This document shows positions 25,259 to 33,712 of a DNA stretch of 64,000 nt, piece after piece (the stretch's first letter is position 1; the number at the start of each line of letters is the position of its first letter). Source of the DNA: Streptacidiphilus sp. P02-A3a (GTDB lineage Bacteria; Actinomycetota; Actinomycetes; Streptomycetales; Streptomycetaceae); assembly GCF_014084105.1 (NCBI RefSeq), contig NZ_CP048289.1, positions 5,341,922 through 5,405,921 on the forward strand, given 5' to 3'. Made by a program: the position numbers and the translations under genes. The notes under the pieces were generated by a model that worked only from the letters and a program-made list of their open reading frames with translations, made no database searches and was not told the origin of the DNA.

Positions 25259-27547
25259 GTGGCCCAGTCCAAGGACAAGCCCAAGACCAGCGAGGCCGAT
25301 CCGGCCGCCCGTAAGGGGGCACAGGTGGTTCCCGAGCTTCCGGGCGCGCCGGTTCTGGGCACGGTCCCGTCCGAGGAGCCCACCCAGCCGACGGGTCCGC
25401 TGCCGCCCAAACCGGACCAGCGGGGTCCCGCCGCCGTATCCGCTACCGGGCAGCCGACCCGGGTACCGCCTGCGGAGCGGGCCCAGGCCGGGGACTACCT
25501 GACCACCGCGCAGGGGCTGCGGTTGCCGGACACCGACCACTCCCTGAAGGCGGGGCCGCGCGGTCCGGTGCTGCTGCAGGACCACCACCTGCGGGAGAAG
25601 ATCACCCACTTCGACCACGAGCGCATCCCCGAGCGGGTGGTCCACGCCCGGGGCGCGGCAGCCCACGGCGTGTTCCGCGGCTACGGCACCGCCACAGCGG
25701 TGACCAGGGCGGGCTTCCTGGCCGAGGGTGTGGAGACCCCGGTCTTCGTCCGCTTCTCCACGGTCCTGGGCTCGCGCGGTTCGGCTGACACGGTGCGCGA
25801 CACCCGGGGTTTCGCCACCAAGTTCTACACCGAGCAGGGCGTCTTCGACCTGGTCGGCAACAACATCCCGGTGTTCTTCATCCAGGACGCGATCAAGTTC
25901 CCCGACGTCATCCACGCCGGAAAGCCGCACCCGGACCGGGAGATCCCGCAGGCAGCCAGCGCCCACGACACCTTCTGGGACTTCGTGTCGCTGCACACCG
26001 AGGCGACCCACCACACCATCTGGAACATGTCCGACCGCGGGCTCCCGCGCTCGTACCGGACCATGGAGGGCTTCGGCATCCACACCTTCCGGCTGGTCAA
26101 CGAGCAGGGGGGAGCCAGCCTGGTGAAGTTCCACTGGAAGCCCCGGGCCGGGGTCCACTCCCTGGTGTGGGAGGAGGCGCAGCTGATCGCGGGCACCGAC
26201 CCGGACTTCCACCGCCGGGACCTGGCCGACGCCATCGAGGCCGGAGCGTTCCCGCAGTGGGAGCTCGGCATCCAGGTCTTCCCGGACACCCCCGAGCAGG
26301 CCTTCGAGGGCATCGACCTGCTGGACCCGACCAAGCTCGTGCCCGAGGAACTCGCACCGGTACAGCCCATCGGGCTGATGACCCTCAACGCCAATCCGCT
26401 CAACTTCTTCGCGGAGACCGAGCAGGTCGCCTTCCACCCCGGCCATCTGGTCCCCGGCATCGACGTCACCGACGACCCGCTGCTCAGCGGTCGGCTCTTC
26501 TCCTACCTGGACACCCAGATCAGCCGCCTGGGCGGCCCCAACTTCGCTCAGCTGCCGGTCAACCGCACCCACGCGCCGGTCAACGACGACCTGCGCGACG
26601 GCATGCACCAGGCCGCCGTCCACACCGGAGTCGCCCCCTACAAGCCCAACACCCTCGGCGGCGGCTGCCCCTTCGTCGCGGGCGCCGACGTCGGCGGCTA
26701 CGTGGAGTTCCCGGTACCGGTCGCCGAGGGCGCGGCCAAGGTGCGCCAGGCGCCCGCCTCGTTCGATGACCACTTCAGCCAGGCGCGGCTGTTCTGGCTC
26801 AGCCTGAGCCCCGTCGAGCGTGAGCACGTCGTCGCCGCGTACACCTTCGAGCTGAGCAAGTGCACCCAGCGGGTCGTCCAGGAGCGCACCCTGGCGGTGC
26901 TGGCGAACATCGACCCCGGGCTGTGCGAGCAGGTCGCCGCAGGGCTCGGACTGCCCGCCCCGGCCACCCGGAAACCACTGGCACGGGTCGAGCCCAGCCC
27001 CGCCCTGTCCCAGGTGCGCTCGGGCGAGGGCTGGCCGACGGCGGGCCGGGTCATCGGCGTCATCGCCGACCCCACCACCGACCTCGACAAGCTCCGCGGC
27101 CTGCGCCAGGCCGTCCTGGACGCGGACATGGTCCCGCTGGTCATCGCCCCCACCGGCGGCTCCCTCGGCACCGGCGCCGACGCGGTGCCGGTCCAGCGCA
27201 CGTACGCGAACGCCCGCTCGGTCGAGTTCGACGCCCTGATCCTGACCTGCGCCCCGGCTCCCGGCTCCGACGCCTACGGAGCCCGCGACGCCAGGACCGG
27301 AACCACCTCGGCGGCTGAGGCCTCGGTGGACCCGCGGATCGTCCTGATGATCAGCGAGGCCTACCGCCACGCCAAGGCACTGGGCGGCTGGGTCGAGCCG
27401 CCGCATGCCCTGGAGGCCGCGGGCTACGTCTACGGCGCCCCTGGCGTGGTGATCGGTGAGGAACCGCGGACCGTCCTCGAAGGCGTCACCGGGCTGCTGG
27501 CGCGACACCGCGTCTGGGACCGCTTCCCCGCCGCGATCAGGGAATGA
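25259..27547 (+). CDS. katE: Large-subunit heme catalase with C-terminal GATase-like domain
   Basis: 762 residues from GTG at 25259, directly behind CCGGAGGAACA. Clade 2 (HPII/KatE-type) catalase: disproportionates hydrogen peroxide in the cytoplasm. The distal histidine is in RIPERVVHARG (about residue 129), the distal asparagine in DLVGNNIPVFF, and the proximal heme Tyr in SGRLFSYLDTQ. The large-subunit extension from about residue 600 is a DJ-1/PfpI-like domain (GRVIGVIADPTTDLDKLRGL ... FDALILTCAP). Likely induced by the SigB-type promoter upstream. Its TGA overlaps the ATG of the next gene. Confidence 0.95.
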   Translation: MAQSKDKPKTSEADPAARKGAQVVPELPGAPVLGTVPSEEPTQPTGPLPPKPDQRGPAAVSATGQPTRVPPAERAQAGDYLTTAQGLRLPDTDHSLKAGPRGPVLLQDHHLREKITHFDHERIPERVVHARGAAAHGVFRGYGTATAVTRAGFLAEGVETPVFVRFSTVLGSRGSADTVRDTRGFATKFYTEQGVFDLVGNNIPVFFIQDAIKFPDVIHAGKPHPDREIPQAASAHDTFWDFVSLHTEATHHTIWNMSDRGLPRSYRTMEGFGIHTFRLVNEQGGASLVKFHWKPRAGVHSLVWEEAQLIAGTDPDFHRRDLADAIEAGAFPQWELGIQVFPDTPEQAFEGIDLLDPTKLVPEELAPVQPIGLMTLNANPLNFFAETEQVAFHPGHLVPGIDVTDDPLLSGRLFSYLDTQISRLGGPNFAQLPVNRTHAPVNDDLRDGMHQAAVHTGVAPYKPNTLGGGCPFVAGADVGGYVEFPVPVAEGAAKVRQAPASFDDHFSQARLFWLSLSPVEREHVVAAYTFELSKCTQRVVQERTLAVLANIDPGLCEQVAAGLGLPAPATRKPLARVEPSPALSQVRSGEGWPTAGRVIGVIADPTTDLDKLRGLRQAVLDADMVPLVIAPTGGSLGTGADAVPVQRTYANARSVEFDALILTCAPAPGSDAYGARDARTGTTSAAEASVDPRIVLMISEAYRHAKALGGWVEPPHALEAAGYVYGAPGVVIGEEPRTVLEGVTGLLARHRVWDRFPAAIRE

Positions 27548-27942
27548 GCCGGAGAAGGCGGTACGCACGTCTCATGACGTTGAAGCACCCCGCCGAGACC
27601 AACGGAGGCCGGCGCAGCCACTTCGACCGGCTGGCCGAGCACGCTTCCAACTTCACCAGTTCCCCCGCGTTCTCCCTGTCCTGCCTGATCGTGGTGCTCG
27701 GTGTCCTGTGCGTGCACGCCATGCGACTGTCCACCGACACCAAGCTGCTGGCAGGCGACGCCATGACAGCGGTCACCCTGCTCCTGCTGGCCCTGCTGAA
27801 GAACTCCGAGCGGCGCTCCGAACGGGCCGTGCAACGCAAGCTCGACGCGATCGCCGCGTCCCTCCTCGAACTCCACGGGGGCCGCGGCGGACCCGTGCAG
27901 GAGGACCTGAAGGCGGCGATCAGGATGGAGGACGAGCTCTAG
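27544..27942 (+). CDS. Low-affinity iron permease family-like membrane protein
   Basis: 132 residues if started at ATG 27544, which overlaps the catalase stop (ATGA); ATG 27574 is an alternative. HFDRLAEHASNFTSSPAF followed by a hydrophobic helix (SCLIVVLGVLCVHAM), a second helix (AVTLLLLALLKNSERR) and an amphipathic end match the low-affinity iron permease (PF04120) layout. In bacteria this family is uncharacterised and iron transport is only inferred from fungal relatives. Coupling to a heme catalase would fit a link between iron and peroxide stress. Confidence 0.75.
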   Translation: MSRRRRYARLMTLKHPAETNGGRRSHFDRLAEHASNFTSSPAFSLSCLIVVLGVLCVHAMRLSTDTKLLAGDAMTAVTLLLLALLKNSERRSERAVQRKLDAIAASLLELHGGRGGPVQEDLKAAIRMEDEL

Positions 27943-27996
27943 CGGCCGATCCGGGCGGGGATCCGGACCGGGCGGCGGTGATCCGAAGGACCGGCC

Positions 27997-28350
27997 CTAG
28001 TTGAGCAGCCGCTCCCAGTCCTCGGGCACCCTGCCCGCCGGGCCGGGGGCGGGCTGGTCGGCCGGGTGCGCGTGCGGCGGAGCGAGCGCGGGGCCGTCGT
28101 AGTACTCCTCGGTCCCGGTGTTCCAGAACCAGTCCTCGCCCGGTTCGAAACTGGTCAGGAAGTCGTGACCGGCCTCGCGGGCGTGCGTGGTGGCGTGCTG
28201 GGACGGCGAGGAGTCGCAGCAGCCGATGTGCCCGCAGGCGGCGCAGCGGCGCAGGTGGAACCACCAGCCGCCGCCCGCCAGGCACTCCACGCAGCCGTCA
28301 CCGCTGGGCGGGACGCTGGGATCGATGCCGGGTATCCGCTGCTCGGCCAT
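27997..28350 (-). CDS. UBP-type zinc-finger protein
   Basis: 117 residues from ATG at 28350, behind ACGAGGAGAGCAC. The ZnF-UBP ligand pattern is complete: CVEC, CAACGHIGCCD, then histidines in QHATTHAREAGH, followed by EPGEDWFWNTGTEEYYD. In eukaryotes the fold binds the ubiquitin C-terminus. Actinobacterial single-domain members are common and of unknown function, so any link to Pup or ubiquitin-like tags is speculative. It converges on the iron-permease-like gene. Confidence 0.9.
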   Translation of the reverse strand: MAEQRIPGIDPSVPPSGDGCVECLAGGGWWFHLRRCAACGHIGCCDSSPSQHATTHAREAGHDFLTSFEPGEDWFWNTGTEEYYDGPALAPPHAHPADQPAPGPAGRVPEDWERLLN

Positions 28351-28430
28351 GTGCTCTCCTCGTGTGGTCCGGACCGGTTCACTGTCAGCCTGCCCCGGGC
28401 GGGTGCCGCCCGCCACCGCCGGGCGGCGGG

Positions 28431-29375
28431 TCAGCCCCGGGCGGCGGCGCCCAGCCGGGGGTCGGTGACGCCGCCGGGGCACTCCCGGGCCCGCGGCCAG
28501 CCGGCCAGCTCCGCGCCCGCCCGGTAGGCGCTGTCCAGGAAGTCCAGCGCGGTCTGCCAGGGGTCCGCCGCCGCCCGGACGTCCTCGTACCCCAGTACCG
28601 CCAGGTGGGCGCCCCGGTTGGCGGTCCACGTGGCCGCCGGGGGCCGCAGCGGGCGGTCGGCCAGGCCCGGGGGCTCGGGTGCGGTGTAGGAGTAGAAGGC
28701 CGGGGCGGGCACGTTGTCGTCGCCGAACCAGAAGCCCGCGCTGATCACCTCGCGCGAGTACGCCTCGCGGGTGACCGGGTCGGCGTCCGGGGCCGGTTCG
28801 ACCACGCGGTCCGAGAAGCGGGTGACCGCGAGGTCGAAGGTGTGCCAGAAGTGGTGCACCGGGCTGGTCTTGCCGGAGTAGCCGGCGGCGTGCTGCTCCA
28901 GCAGCAGCGCGACCTGGCTGAGGATCACCCAGTACCGGTTGACCGCCGCCGGGTCGTAGCTGTGGTGCTCGTCGTCGTCGGCGAAGGGGCGGGCCGCGTC
29001 GGGCAGGTCGTAGGGGTGGCAGAGCGCGGGCTCGACCTCGATCCCGAGGTGGTCCAGGGCGTCCATGGTGTCCTGGTAGAACCGTGCGACGGAGTGCCCG
29101 GCGAGCGGGAAGGACTCCTCCCGGCCGGAGAGGGTGCGCAGCACCAGGCGGTGGGCGACCAGGTCGAAGTCGACGCAGAAGGCGTCACCGTCCCCGGTCG
29201 GGCCCATCGGGCGGGTGGTGATGCCCTGCCCGGTCAGGTGGAACGGCACGTTCCACCAGTGGTTGCGGCGGGTGCTGCCCGCCAGCCGGAGCTTGCCGAC
29301 CACCTGCGCGAACCGGTGCAGGGTCTCCTTGGTGTCCCGCCACGACTCCAGCGGCAGAGGGGGGAACAGTTCCAC
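28431..29375 (-). CDS. DUF5996-like protein
   Basis: 314 residues from GTG at 29375, behind CGGAGAGCACC. Recognisable features are PLPLESWRDTKETLHR at the start, RNHWWNVPFHLTGQGITTRP, VDFDLVAHRLVL, SPVHHFWHTFDLAVTRFSDR, and SREVISAGFWFGDD. I recognise this as the DUF5996 type found in many actinomycetes. Conserved Trp and His suggest an enzyme or ligand-binding fold, but no function is known. No signal peptide or membrane segment. Confidence 0.8.
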   Translation of the reverse strand: MELFPPLPLESWRDTKETLHRFAQVVGKLRLAGSTRRNHWWNVPFHLTGQGITTRPMGPTGDGDAFCVDFDLVAHRLVLRTLSGREESFPLAGHSVARFYQDTMDALDHLGIEVEPALCHPYDLPDAARPFADDDEHHSYDPAAVNRYWVILSQVALLLEQHAAGYSGKTSPVHHFWHTFDLAVTRFSDRVVEPAPDADPVTREAYSREVISAGFWFGDDNVPAPAFYSYTAPEPPGLADRPLRPPAATWTANRGAHLAVLGYEDVRAAADPWQTALDFLDSAYRAGAELAGWPRARECPGGVTDPRLGAAARG

Positions 29376-29467
29376 GGTGCTCTCCGGGGTGCGTACGGGC
29401 GGACCGGGGTCCGGGCGCGGCCGGGGCGCGGTCCGCCCCGCTGACGCCACCCTCGTCCGACGACAGC

Positions 29468-29511
29468 GGCCCGGCAACCGCACACGGCTGACCGTGTGCG
29501 GTTGCCGGGCC
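29468..29511 (-). terminator. Perfect 20-bp stem terminator of the chitinase gene
   Basis: GGCCCGGCAACCGCACACGG pairs exactly with its complement around a CTGA loop, 28 bases beyond the chitinase stop on the minus strand. Confidence 0.85.
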
Positions 29512-29539
29512 CGGCCCTGGCTGTCAGCGGGGGCGCTGG

Positions 29540-31153
29540 TCAGCCGGTGTAGCCGGCGAACATCTTGGAGAACTCGTAGGGCGTCTGCGCGATGTTGGTG
29601 CACTCGGACAGCCCGCCGGTGCAGGCGTTGGCGTCCCGGGTGACCTCCCAGAAGGACAGCTCGCCGAGGTGCTTCTGCTCGGCGAAGGTGATCAGCTGCT
29701 GGGCGTCGGCCAGGCCGAAGACCTCGTCCGTCTGGTCGTTCTGGCCGAGCATCGGGGTGACCCCGACCATGGCCCAGGCCTGGGCGTCGGTCAGGCTGGT
29801 CCAGACCGACTTGATCTGGGCCTGGGTGGCCTGCGCGGCGTCGATCGAGTAGGTGCCCATCTGGCCGGCCGGGTTGGGCGCGGTCGAGTCGCCGAAGTCC
29901 ATGGTCATCACGTTGACCGCGTCCACGACCACGCCGGCCTTCTCGGCGGACTGGAGCGCGTACACGCCGTCGGCGGTCAGGCCGGACGGCAGCACCGGCA
30001 GCGTCAGGCTGACCCGCAGGTCCCGGCCCTTGGCCCGCTGCGCGGCCTGGACCTGGGCGATCGCCGCCGAGCGGAGGTCGATCGAGGTGTGGTCCGCGAG
30101 CGCGGAGCCCTCGATGTCGAAGTCGATCCGGTCCAGACCGTAGGTGTCCACCACCGACTGGTACTGCGCGGCCAGGGCCGCCTCGGTGGTGCAGGACTGC
30201 GCCAGCTCGGTGCCGTTGGCCCCGCCGAAGGACACCCGGACGTCGCCGCCCGCCGCCTGGATCGCCTGGATGTCGGCCTTGTCCCAGCCGGTGGAGACGT
30301 TGTAGTCGCCGAACCAGCTGGCGGTGCAGGGGGTGCTGCCGTTGATGACGAACGCCAGCGAGAGCTGCTTGAGCCCGGTCGCCGCCGTGATCGCGGGCAG
30401 GCTGGGCGTCGGGTAGGCGCCCATGTCGACGTAGGGGGCGGCCACCCCGGGCAGGGTGCCGCTCCCGGCGACGCCGGTCACCGTGGCCGAGGCCGGGGAC
30501 TCGTTGCCCGCCGCGTCGAACGCGGTGACGTCGAAGGTGTGGCTGCTGCCCGCGAGCAGGCCGGTGATGTTCGCGGTGGTGCCGGTGACCGTGGCGACCA
30601 CCGAGCTGCCCTCGTACACGTTGTAGCCGGTGACCCCGACATTGTCGGTGGCGGCCTTCCAGGACAGCGAGATGCTGCCGGGTCCGGTGCCGCTGACGGC
30701 CAGGCCGGTCGGGGTGGACGGCGGCGTGGTGTCGGCCGGCAGACCCTGACAGGGCTCGTTGTTGATCAGGCAGTTGGCCGGATCGGTCTGGGTGGCGCCG
30801 GAGGAGATGTCCAGGCCGACCACGTCAGCGCTGGCCCCGGGGGCGAGTGGGGTCGCCCAACTGGGCGAGGTGATCGTGTAGTTGCTGCCGGACTGGCTGA
30901 GCGTGCCGTTCCAGGCACTGGTGACCGTCTCCCCCGCGGGCAGCGAGAAGGTCAGCGACCAGGTGTTCACCGTGGCCCTGGTGTCATTGGTGATGGTGTA
31001 GCTGCCCGAGAAGCCGCCCTGCCAGGTCTGGGTGACCCCGAAGTCGGCGATCAGACCGCTCATCGCGCCGGTGGCGTGGGCGGTGGACGGGAGCAGCAGC
31101 GGCGCGGTGATCAGCGCGGCGGCCGTGGTGACATGCAAGGTGAAACGCCTCAT
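29540..31153 (-). CDS. Secreted GH18 chitinase with CBM2 and FN3 domains
   Basis: 537 residues from ATG at 31153, behind CCGAGGAGAACTCGCCC. Signal peptide to about residue 27 (STAHA). A CBM2-type binding module (about 30-130: FGVTQTWQGGFSGSYTITN, FSLPAGETVTSAWNG) is followed by a linker, an FN3 domain (about 145-230: PSTPTGLAVSGTGPGSISLSW) and a GH18 barrel (about 240-537). The catalytic motif DRIDFDIE fits DxxDxDxE with Glu348 as the acid. It cleaves chitin outside the cell to oligosaccharides. A DasR-type site lies upstream and a strong terminator downstream, so it is a single-gene unit induced by chitin products. Confidence 0.94.
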   Translation of the reverse strand: MRRFTLHVTTAAALITAPLLLPSTAHATGAMSGLIADFGVTQTWQGGFSGSYTITNDTRATVNTWSLTFSLPAGETVTSAWNGTLSQSGSNYTITSPSWATPLAPGASADVVGLDISSGATQTDPANCLINNEPCQGLPADTTPPSTPTGLAVSGTGPGSISLSWKAATDNVGVTGYNVYEGSSVVATVTGTTANITGLLAGSSHTFDVTAFDAAGNESPASATVTGVAGSGTLPGVAAPYVDMGAYPTPSLPAITAATGLKQLSLAFVINGSTPCTASWFGDYNVSTGWDKADIQAIQAAGGDVRVSFGGANGTELAQSCTTEAALAAQYQSVVDTYGLDRIDFDIEGSALADHTSIDLRSAAIAQVQAAQRAKGRDLRVSLTLPVLPSGLTADGVYALQSAEKAGVVVDAVNVMTMDFGDSTAPNPAGQMGTYSIDAAQATQAQIKSVWTSLTDAQAWAMVGVTPMLGQNDQTDEVFGLADAQQLITFAEQKHLGELSFWEVTRDANACTGGLSECTNIAQTPYEFSKMFAGYTG

Positions 31154-31465
31154 GGGCGAGTTCTCCTCGGCTTGGGGCAGCACAGGACTCGTACTGCTGG
31201 GCGTGTGGGGGTAGTTGGCCGCGCGGCACCCACACCATGGTCCAGACCAATATCCGGCGTCAAGGGCCCGCCGTCCCAGGGTGGCCGGCTATTGACGGCA
31301 CATCACCTCCGTTCCCTGGTCACGGCGGGTTCCGCCGGTAATCCCCTTGGAGCGTCGACGGTCCCTCTGGGAGGATCTACGACAGCCTCGGGCCAGGCCT
31401 GATCCGGCTGACCGAGGACACGGCACCGTCGCCGCGACCACGCCGCCCGCGCAGGGAGAGTTCCC
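31154..31465. promoter_or_regulatory. Divergent promoter region with a DasR-type site (31238-31249)
   Basis: 312 bases between the chitinase and the ABC exporter. On the minus strand TATTGGTCTGGACCATGG contains TGGTCTGGACCA (31249-31238), a close match to the DasR element, 85 bases before the chitinase start. No comparable site was seen near the exporter start. Confidence 0.65.
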
Positions 31466-33235
31466 GTGAAGCCTTCCGCCCATCCGCTGGACCACCGCTA
31501 CCGGGGCGAGAGCCCGCTGCGGACCCTCGCCTACCTCTACCGGGACGACCGGGGCAGGCTCGCCCTGGGCACCGCCGCCTTCCTGGTCAAGCACAGCCCG
31601 ACCTGGCTGCTGCCGCTGGTCACCGCGAACGTCATCGACATCGTGGTCGCCCACGGCCCCGGCTCGCAGCTGTGGCTCAACTGCGGTCTGCTGCTGGCAC
31701 TGCTGCTGCTGAACTTCCCCGGGCAGCTGCTCTACATCCGCTGCTACAGCCGGTCCATCCGCCGGGTCAGCACCGGCCTGCGCTCGGCCATCTGCCGCCG
31801 GCTCCAGGACCTCTCCATCGGCTACCACTCGCGGGTCAGCGCGGGGGTGTTGCAGACCAAGGTCATCCGCGATGTCGAGACCATCGAGCAGATGGTCCAG
31901 CAGGCCGCCGACGGCGGCCTCTCGGCGTTCAGCAGCCTGTTCGGCGGCCTGCTCATCATCGGCCTGCGCACGCCGGTGTTCCTGCCGGTGTTCCTGGTGG
32001 TGGTCCCGGCCGCGGCGGTGCTGGTGATGAGCCTGCGCAAGCGGCTGCGCCAGCAGAACGAGTCCTTCCGGCAGGAGGTCGAGGTGCTGTCCTCCCGCGT
32101 CATCGAGATGACCTCGCTGATACCCATCACCCGGGCCCACGGCCTGGAGAAGGACGCGATCCGGCGGGTGGACGGCACGTTGAGCCAGGTGCAGGGGGCC
32201 GGGCTGCGGCTGGACCTGCTCAACGGCCGCTTCGGGGCCATGGGCTGGATCACCCTGAACACGCTCGGTGTCGGCTGCCTGGCCGGTTCGGCCTGGCTCG
32301 CCTACACCGGTACGTTCGGGGTGACCGCGGGCGACGTGGTGATGCTCAGCGCCTTCTTCACCACCCTGACCGGCGCGGTCACCTCGCTGATCAGCCTGGC
32401 CCCGGTGATCAGCAAGGGCCTGGAGTCGGTGCGCTCGGTCGGCGAGGTGCTAGAGGCGCCGGATCTGGAGCACAACGCCGGGAAGGCCGAGGTGGGCGGC
32501 GTCGTCGGCGAGATCGCCTTCGAGCGGACCGACTTCGGCTACCCGGGCGCGGACCGGCGCTCGATCCAGGACTTCTCGCTCACCGTCTCCCCCGGTGAGA
32601 CGGTCGCCCTGGTCGGCCCGTCCGGCGCGGGCAAGTCCACGGTGCTGAACCTCGCCATCGGCTTCCTGCGCCCCGACGGTGGACGGGTACTGCTGGACGG
32701 TGTCGACATGGAGACACTGGACCTGCGCACCTTCCGCCGTTTCCTGTCCATCGTGCCGCAGGAGTCCATCCTGTTCGAGGGCAGCATCCGGGAGAACGTC
32801 AGCTACGGCATGGACGGCGCGCCGGAGGAGGCGGTGCGGGCCGCCCTGCGCGACGCCAACGCGCTGGAGTTCGTGGACCGGCTCCCGGACGGCATGGACA
32901 CCGTGGTCGGGGAGCGCGGGGCCCGGCTGTCCGGCGGGCAGAAGCAGCGGCTGGCGATCGCCCGGGCGCTGATCCGCGACCCGCGGGTGCTCGTCCTGGA
33001 CGAGGCCACCTCGGCCCTGGACACCCGCTCCGAGGCGCTGGTGCAGGAGGCCCTGGCCCGGCTGATGCGCGGCCGGACCACCTTCGTGGTGGCGCACCGG
33101 CTGTCGACGATCCGGGGTGCGGACCGCATCGTGGTGCTGGAGGACGGCCGGATCGCCGAGACCGGCTCCCACGACGAGTTGCTCCGCAGGCCGGGCAGCA
33201 GCTACGGGCGCCTGCACGGCGCCCAGGCCGGCTGA
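31466..33235 (+). CDS. ABC transporter, fused permease and ATPase
   Basis: 589 residues from GTG at 31466, behind AGGGAGAGTTCCC. A six-helix ABC exporter membrane domain spans about residues 30-330. The nucleotide-binding domain has Walker A GPSGAGKST (about residue 386), Q-loop VPQESILFEGS, signature LSGGQKQ, Walker B VLVLDEATSALD and switch VVAHRLST. It is a half-transporter that must dimerise, probably with itself since no second half is adjacent. The substrate is unknown (lipid, peptide or drug). Divergent from the chitinase. Confidence 0.93.
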   Translation: MKPSAHPLDHRYRGESPLRTLAYLYRDDRGRLALGTAAFLVKHSPTWLLPLVTANVIDIVVAHGPGSQLWLNCGLLLALLLLNFPGQLLYIRCYSRSIRRVSTGLRSAICRRLQDLSIGYHSRVSAGVLQTKVIRDVETIEQMVQQAADGGLSAFSSLFGGLLIIGLRTPVFLPVFLVVVPAAAVLVMSLRKRLRQQNESFRQEVEVLSSRVIEMTSLIPITRAHGLEKDAIRRVDGTLSQVQGAGLRLDLLNGRFGAMGWITLNTLGVGCLAGSAWLAYTGTFGVTAGDVVMLSAFFTTLTGAVTSLISLAPVISKGLESVRSVGEVLEAPDLEHNAGKAEVGGVVGEIAFERTDFGYPGADRRSIQDFSLTVSPGETVALVGPSGAGKSTVLNLAIGFLRPDGGRVLLDGVDMETLDLRTFRRFLSIVPQESILFEGSIRENVSYGMDGAPEEAVRAALRDANALEFVDRLPDGMDTVVGERGARLSGGQKQRLAIARALIRDPRVLVLDEATSALDTRSEALVQEALARLMRGRTTFVVAHRLSTIRGADRIVVLEDGRIAETGSHDELLRRPGSSYGRLHGAQAG

Positions 33236-33270
33236 ACACCCGACCTGGCGGGTACCAGCCGACGGAACGG

Positions 33271-33612
33271 CTAGGGGACGTCCTCGACTCCGGTGCAGTC
33301 GAGGACGTCCCACAGTCCGGTCAGCCGCAGCAACCGCCGCAGCCGGGGCCCGACCCGGACCAGGCACAGCGGCACGCCGAAGCCACGGGCCTGCACCCGG
33401 GCCCGGATCAGCGCGGTCAGTCCGCTGGAGTCGCAGAAGTTCACCAGGGACACGTCGACGTCGATCCGCCGTACCTGCGGGTCGATCAGGATCTGGGTGA
33501 CCGCCACCCGCAGTCGCGGGGCCGCCTCCACGTCGAGCTCGCCCGCGAGCAGGACCTCGGCGACGCTGCCGTGCTCCAGGACGACCACGGCCAGCGCCGG
33601 ATCGGCGTCCAT
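33271..33612 (-). CDS. Stand-alone STAS-domain protein (anti-sigma factor antagonist-like)
   Basis: 113 residues from ATG at 33612, behind AGGGGGGTTCAC. Almost the whole protein is a STAS fold: AGELDVEAAPRLRVAV and NFCDSSGLTALI, with the phosphorylatable serine at 62 or 63. It resembles BldG/RsbV proteins that switch anti-sigma kinases, with no kinase nearby. Its last 13 codons are also the arms of a perfect hairpin, the likely terminator for it and for the convergent ABC gene. Confidence 0.88.
   Translation of the reverse strand: MDADPALAVVVLEHGSVAEVLLAGELDVEAAPRLRVAVTQILIDPQVRRIDVDVSLVNFCDSSGLTALIRARVQARGFGVPLCLVRVGPRLRRLLRLTGLWDVLDCTGVEDVP
33275..33311. terminator. Perfect 15-bp hairpin inside the end of the STAS gene
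   Basis: GGGACGTCCTCGACT and its exact complement flank a 7-base loop. It lies wholly inside the last coding bases of the STAS gene and 40 bases after the convergent ABC gene, so it can terminate both. Confidence 0.6.
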
Positions 33613-33712
33613 GTGAACCCCCCTGCCTTGATCCGAGGGGCAACAATAGTTGAATGGCCACGGTCATAGTAGTCGGGGGCGGAGATCCGTGCCCCCGACC
33701 TCTCCGGAGCCG

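Noticed and set aside
24533..27568. 1011-codon minus-strand frame across the catalase gene
   Set aside because: Antisense to a well-conserved catalase; its composition is typical of a GC shadow.
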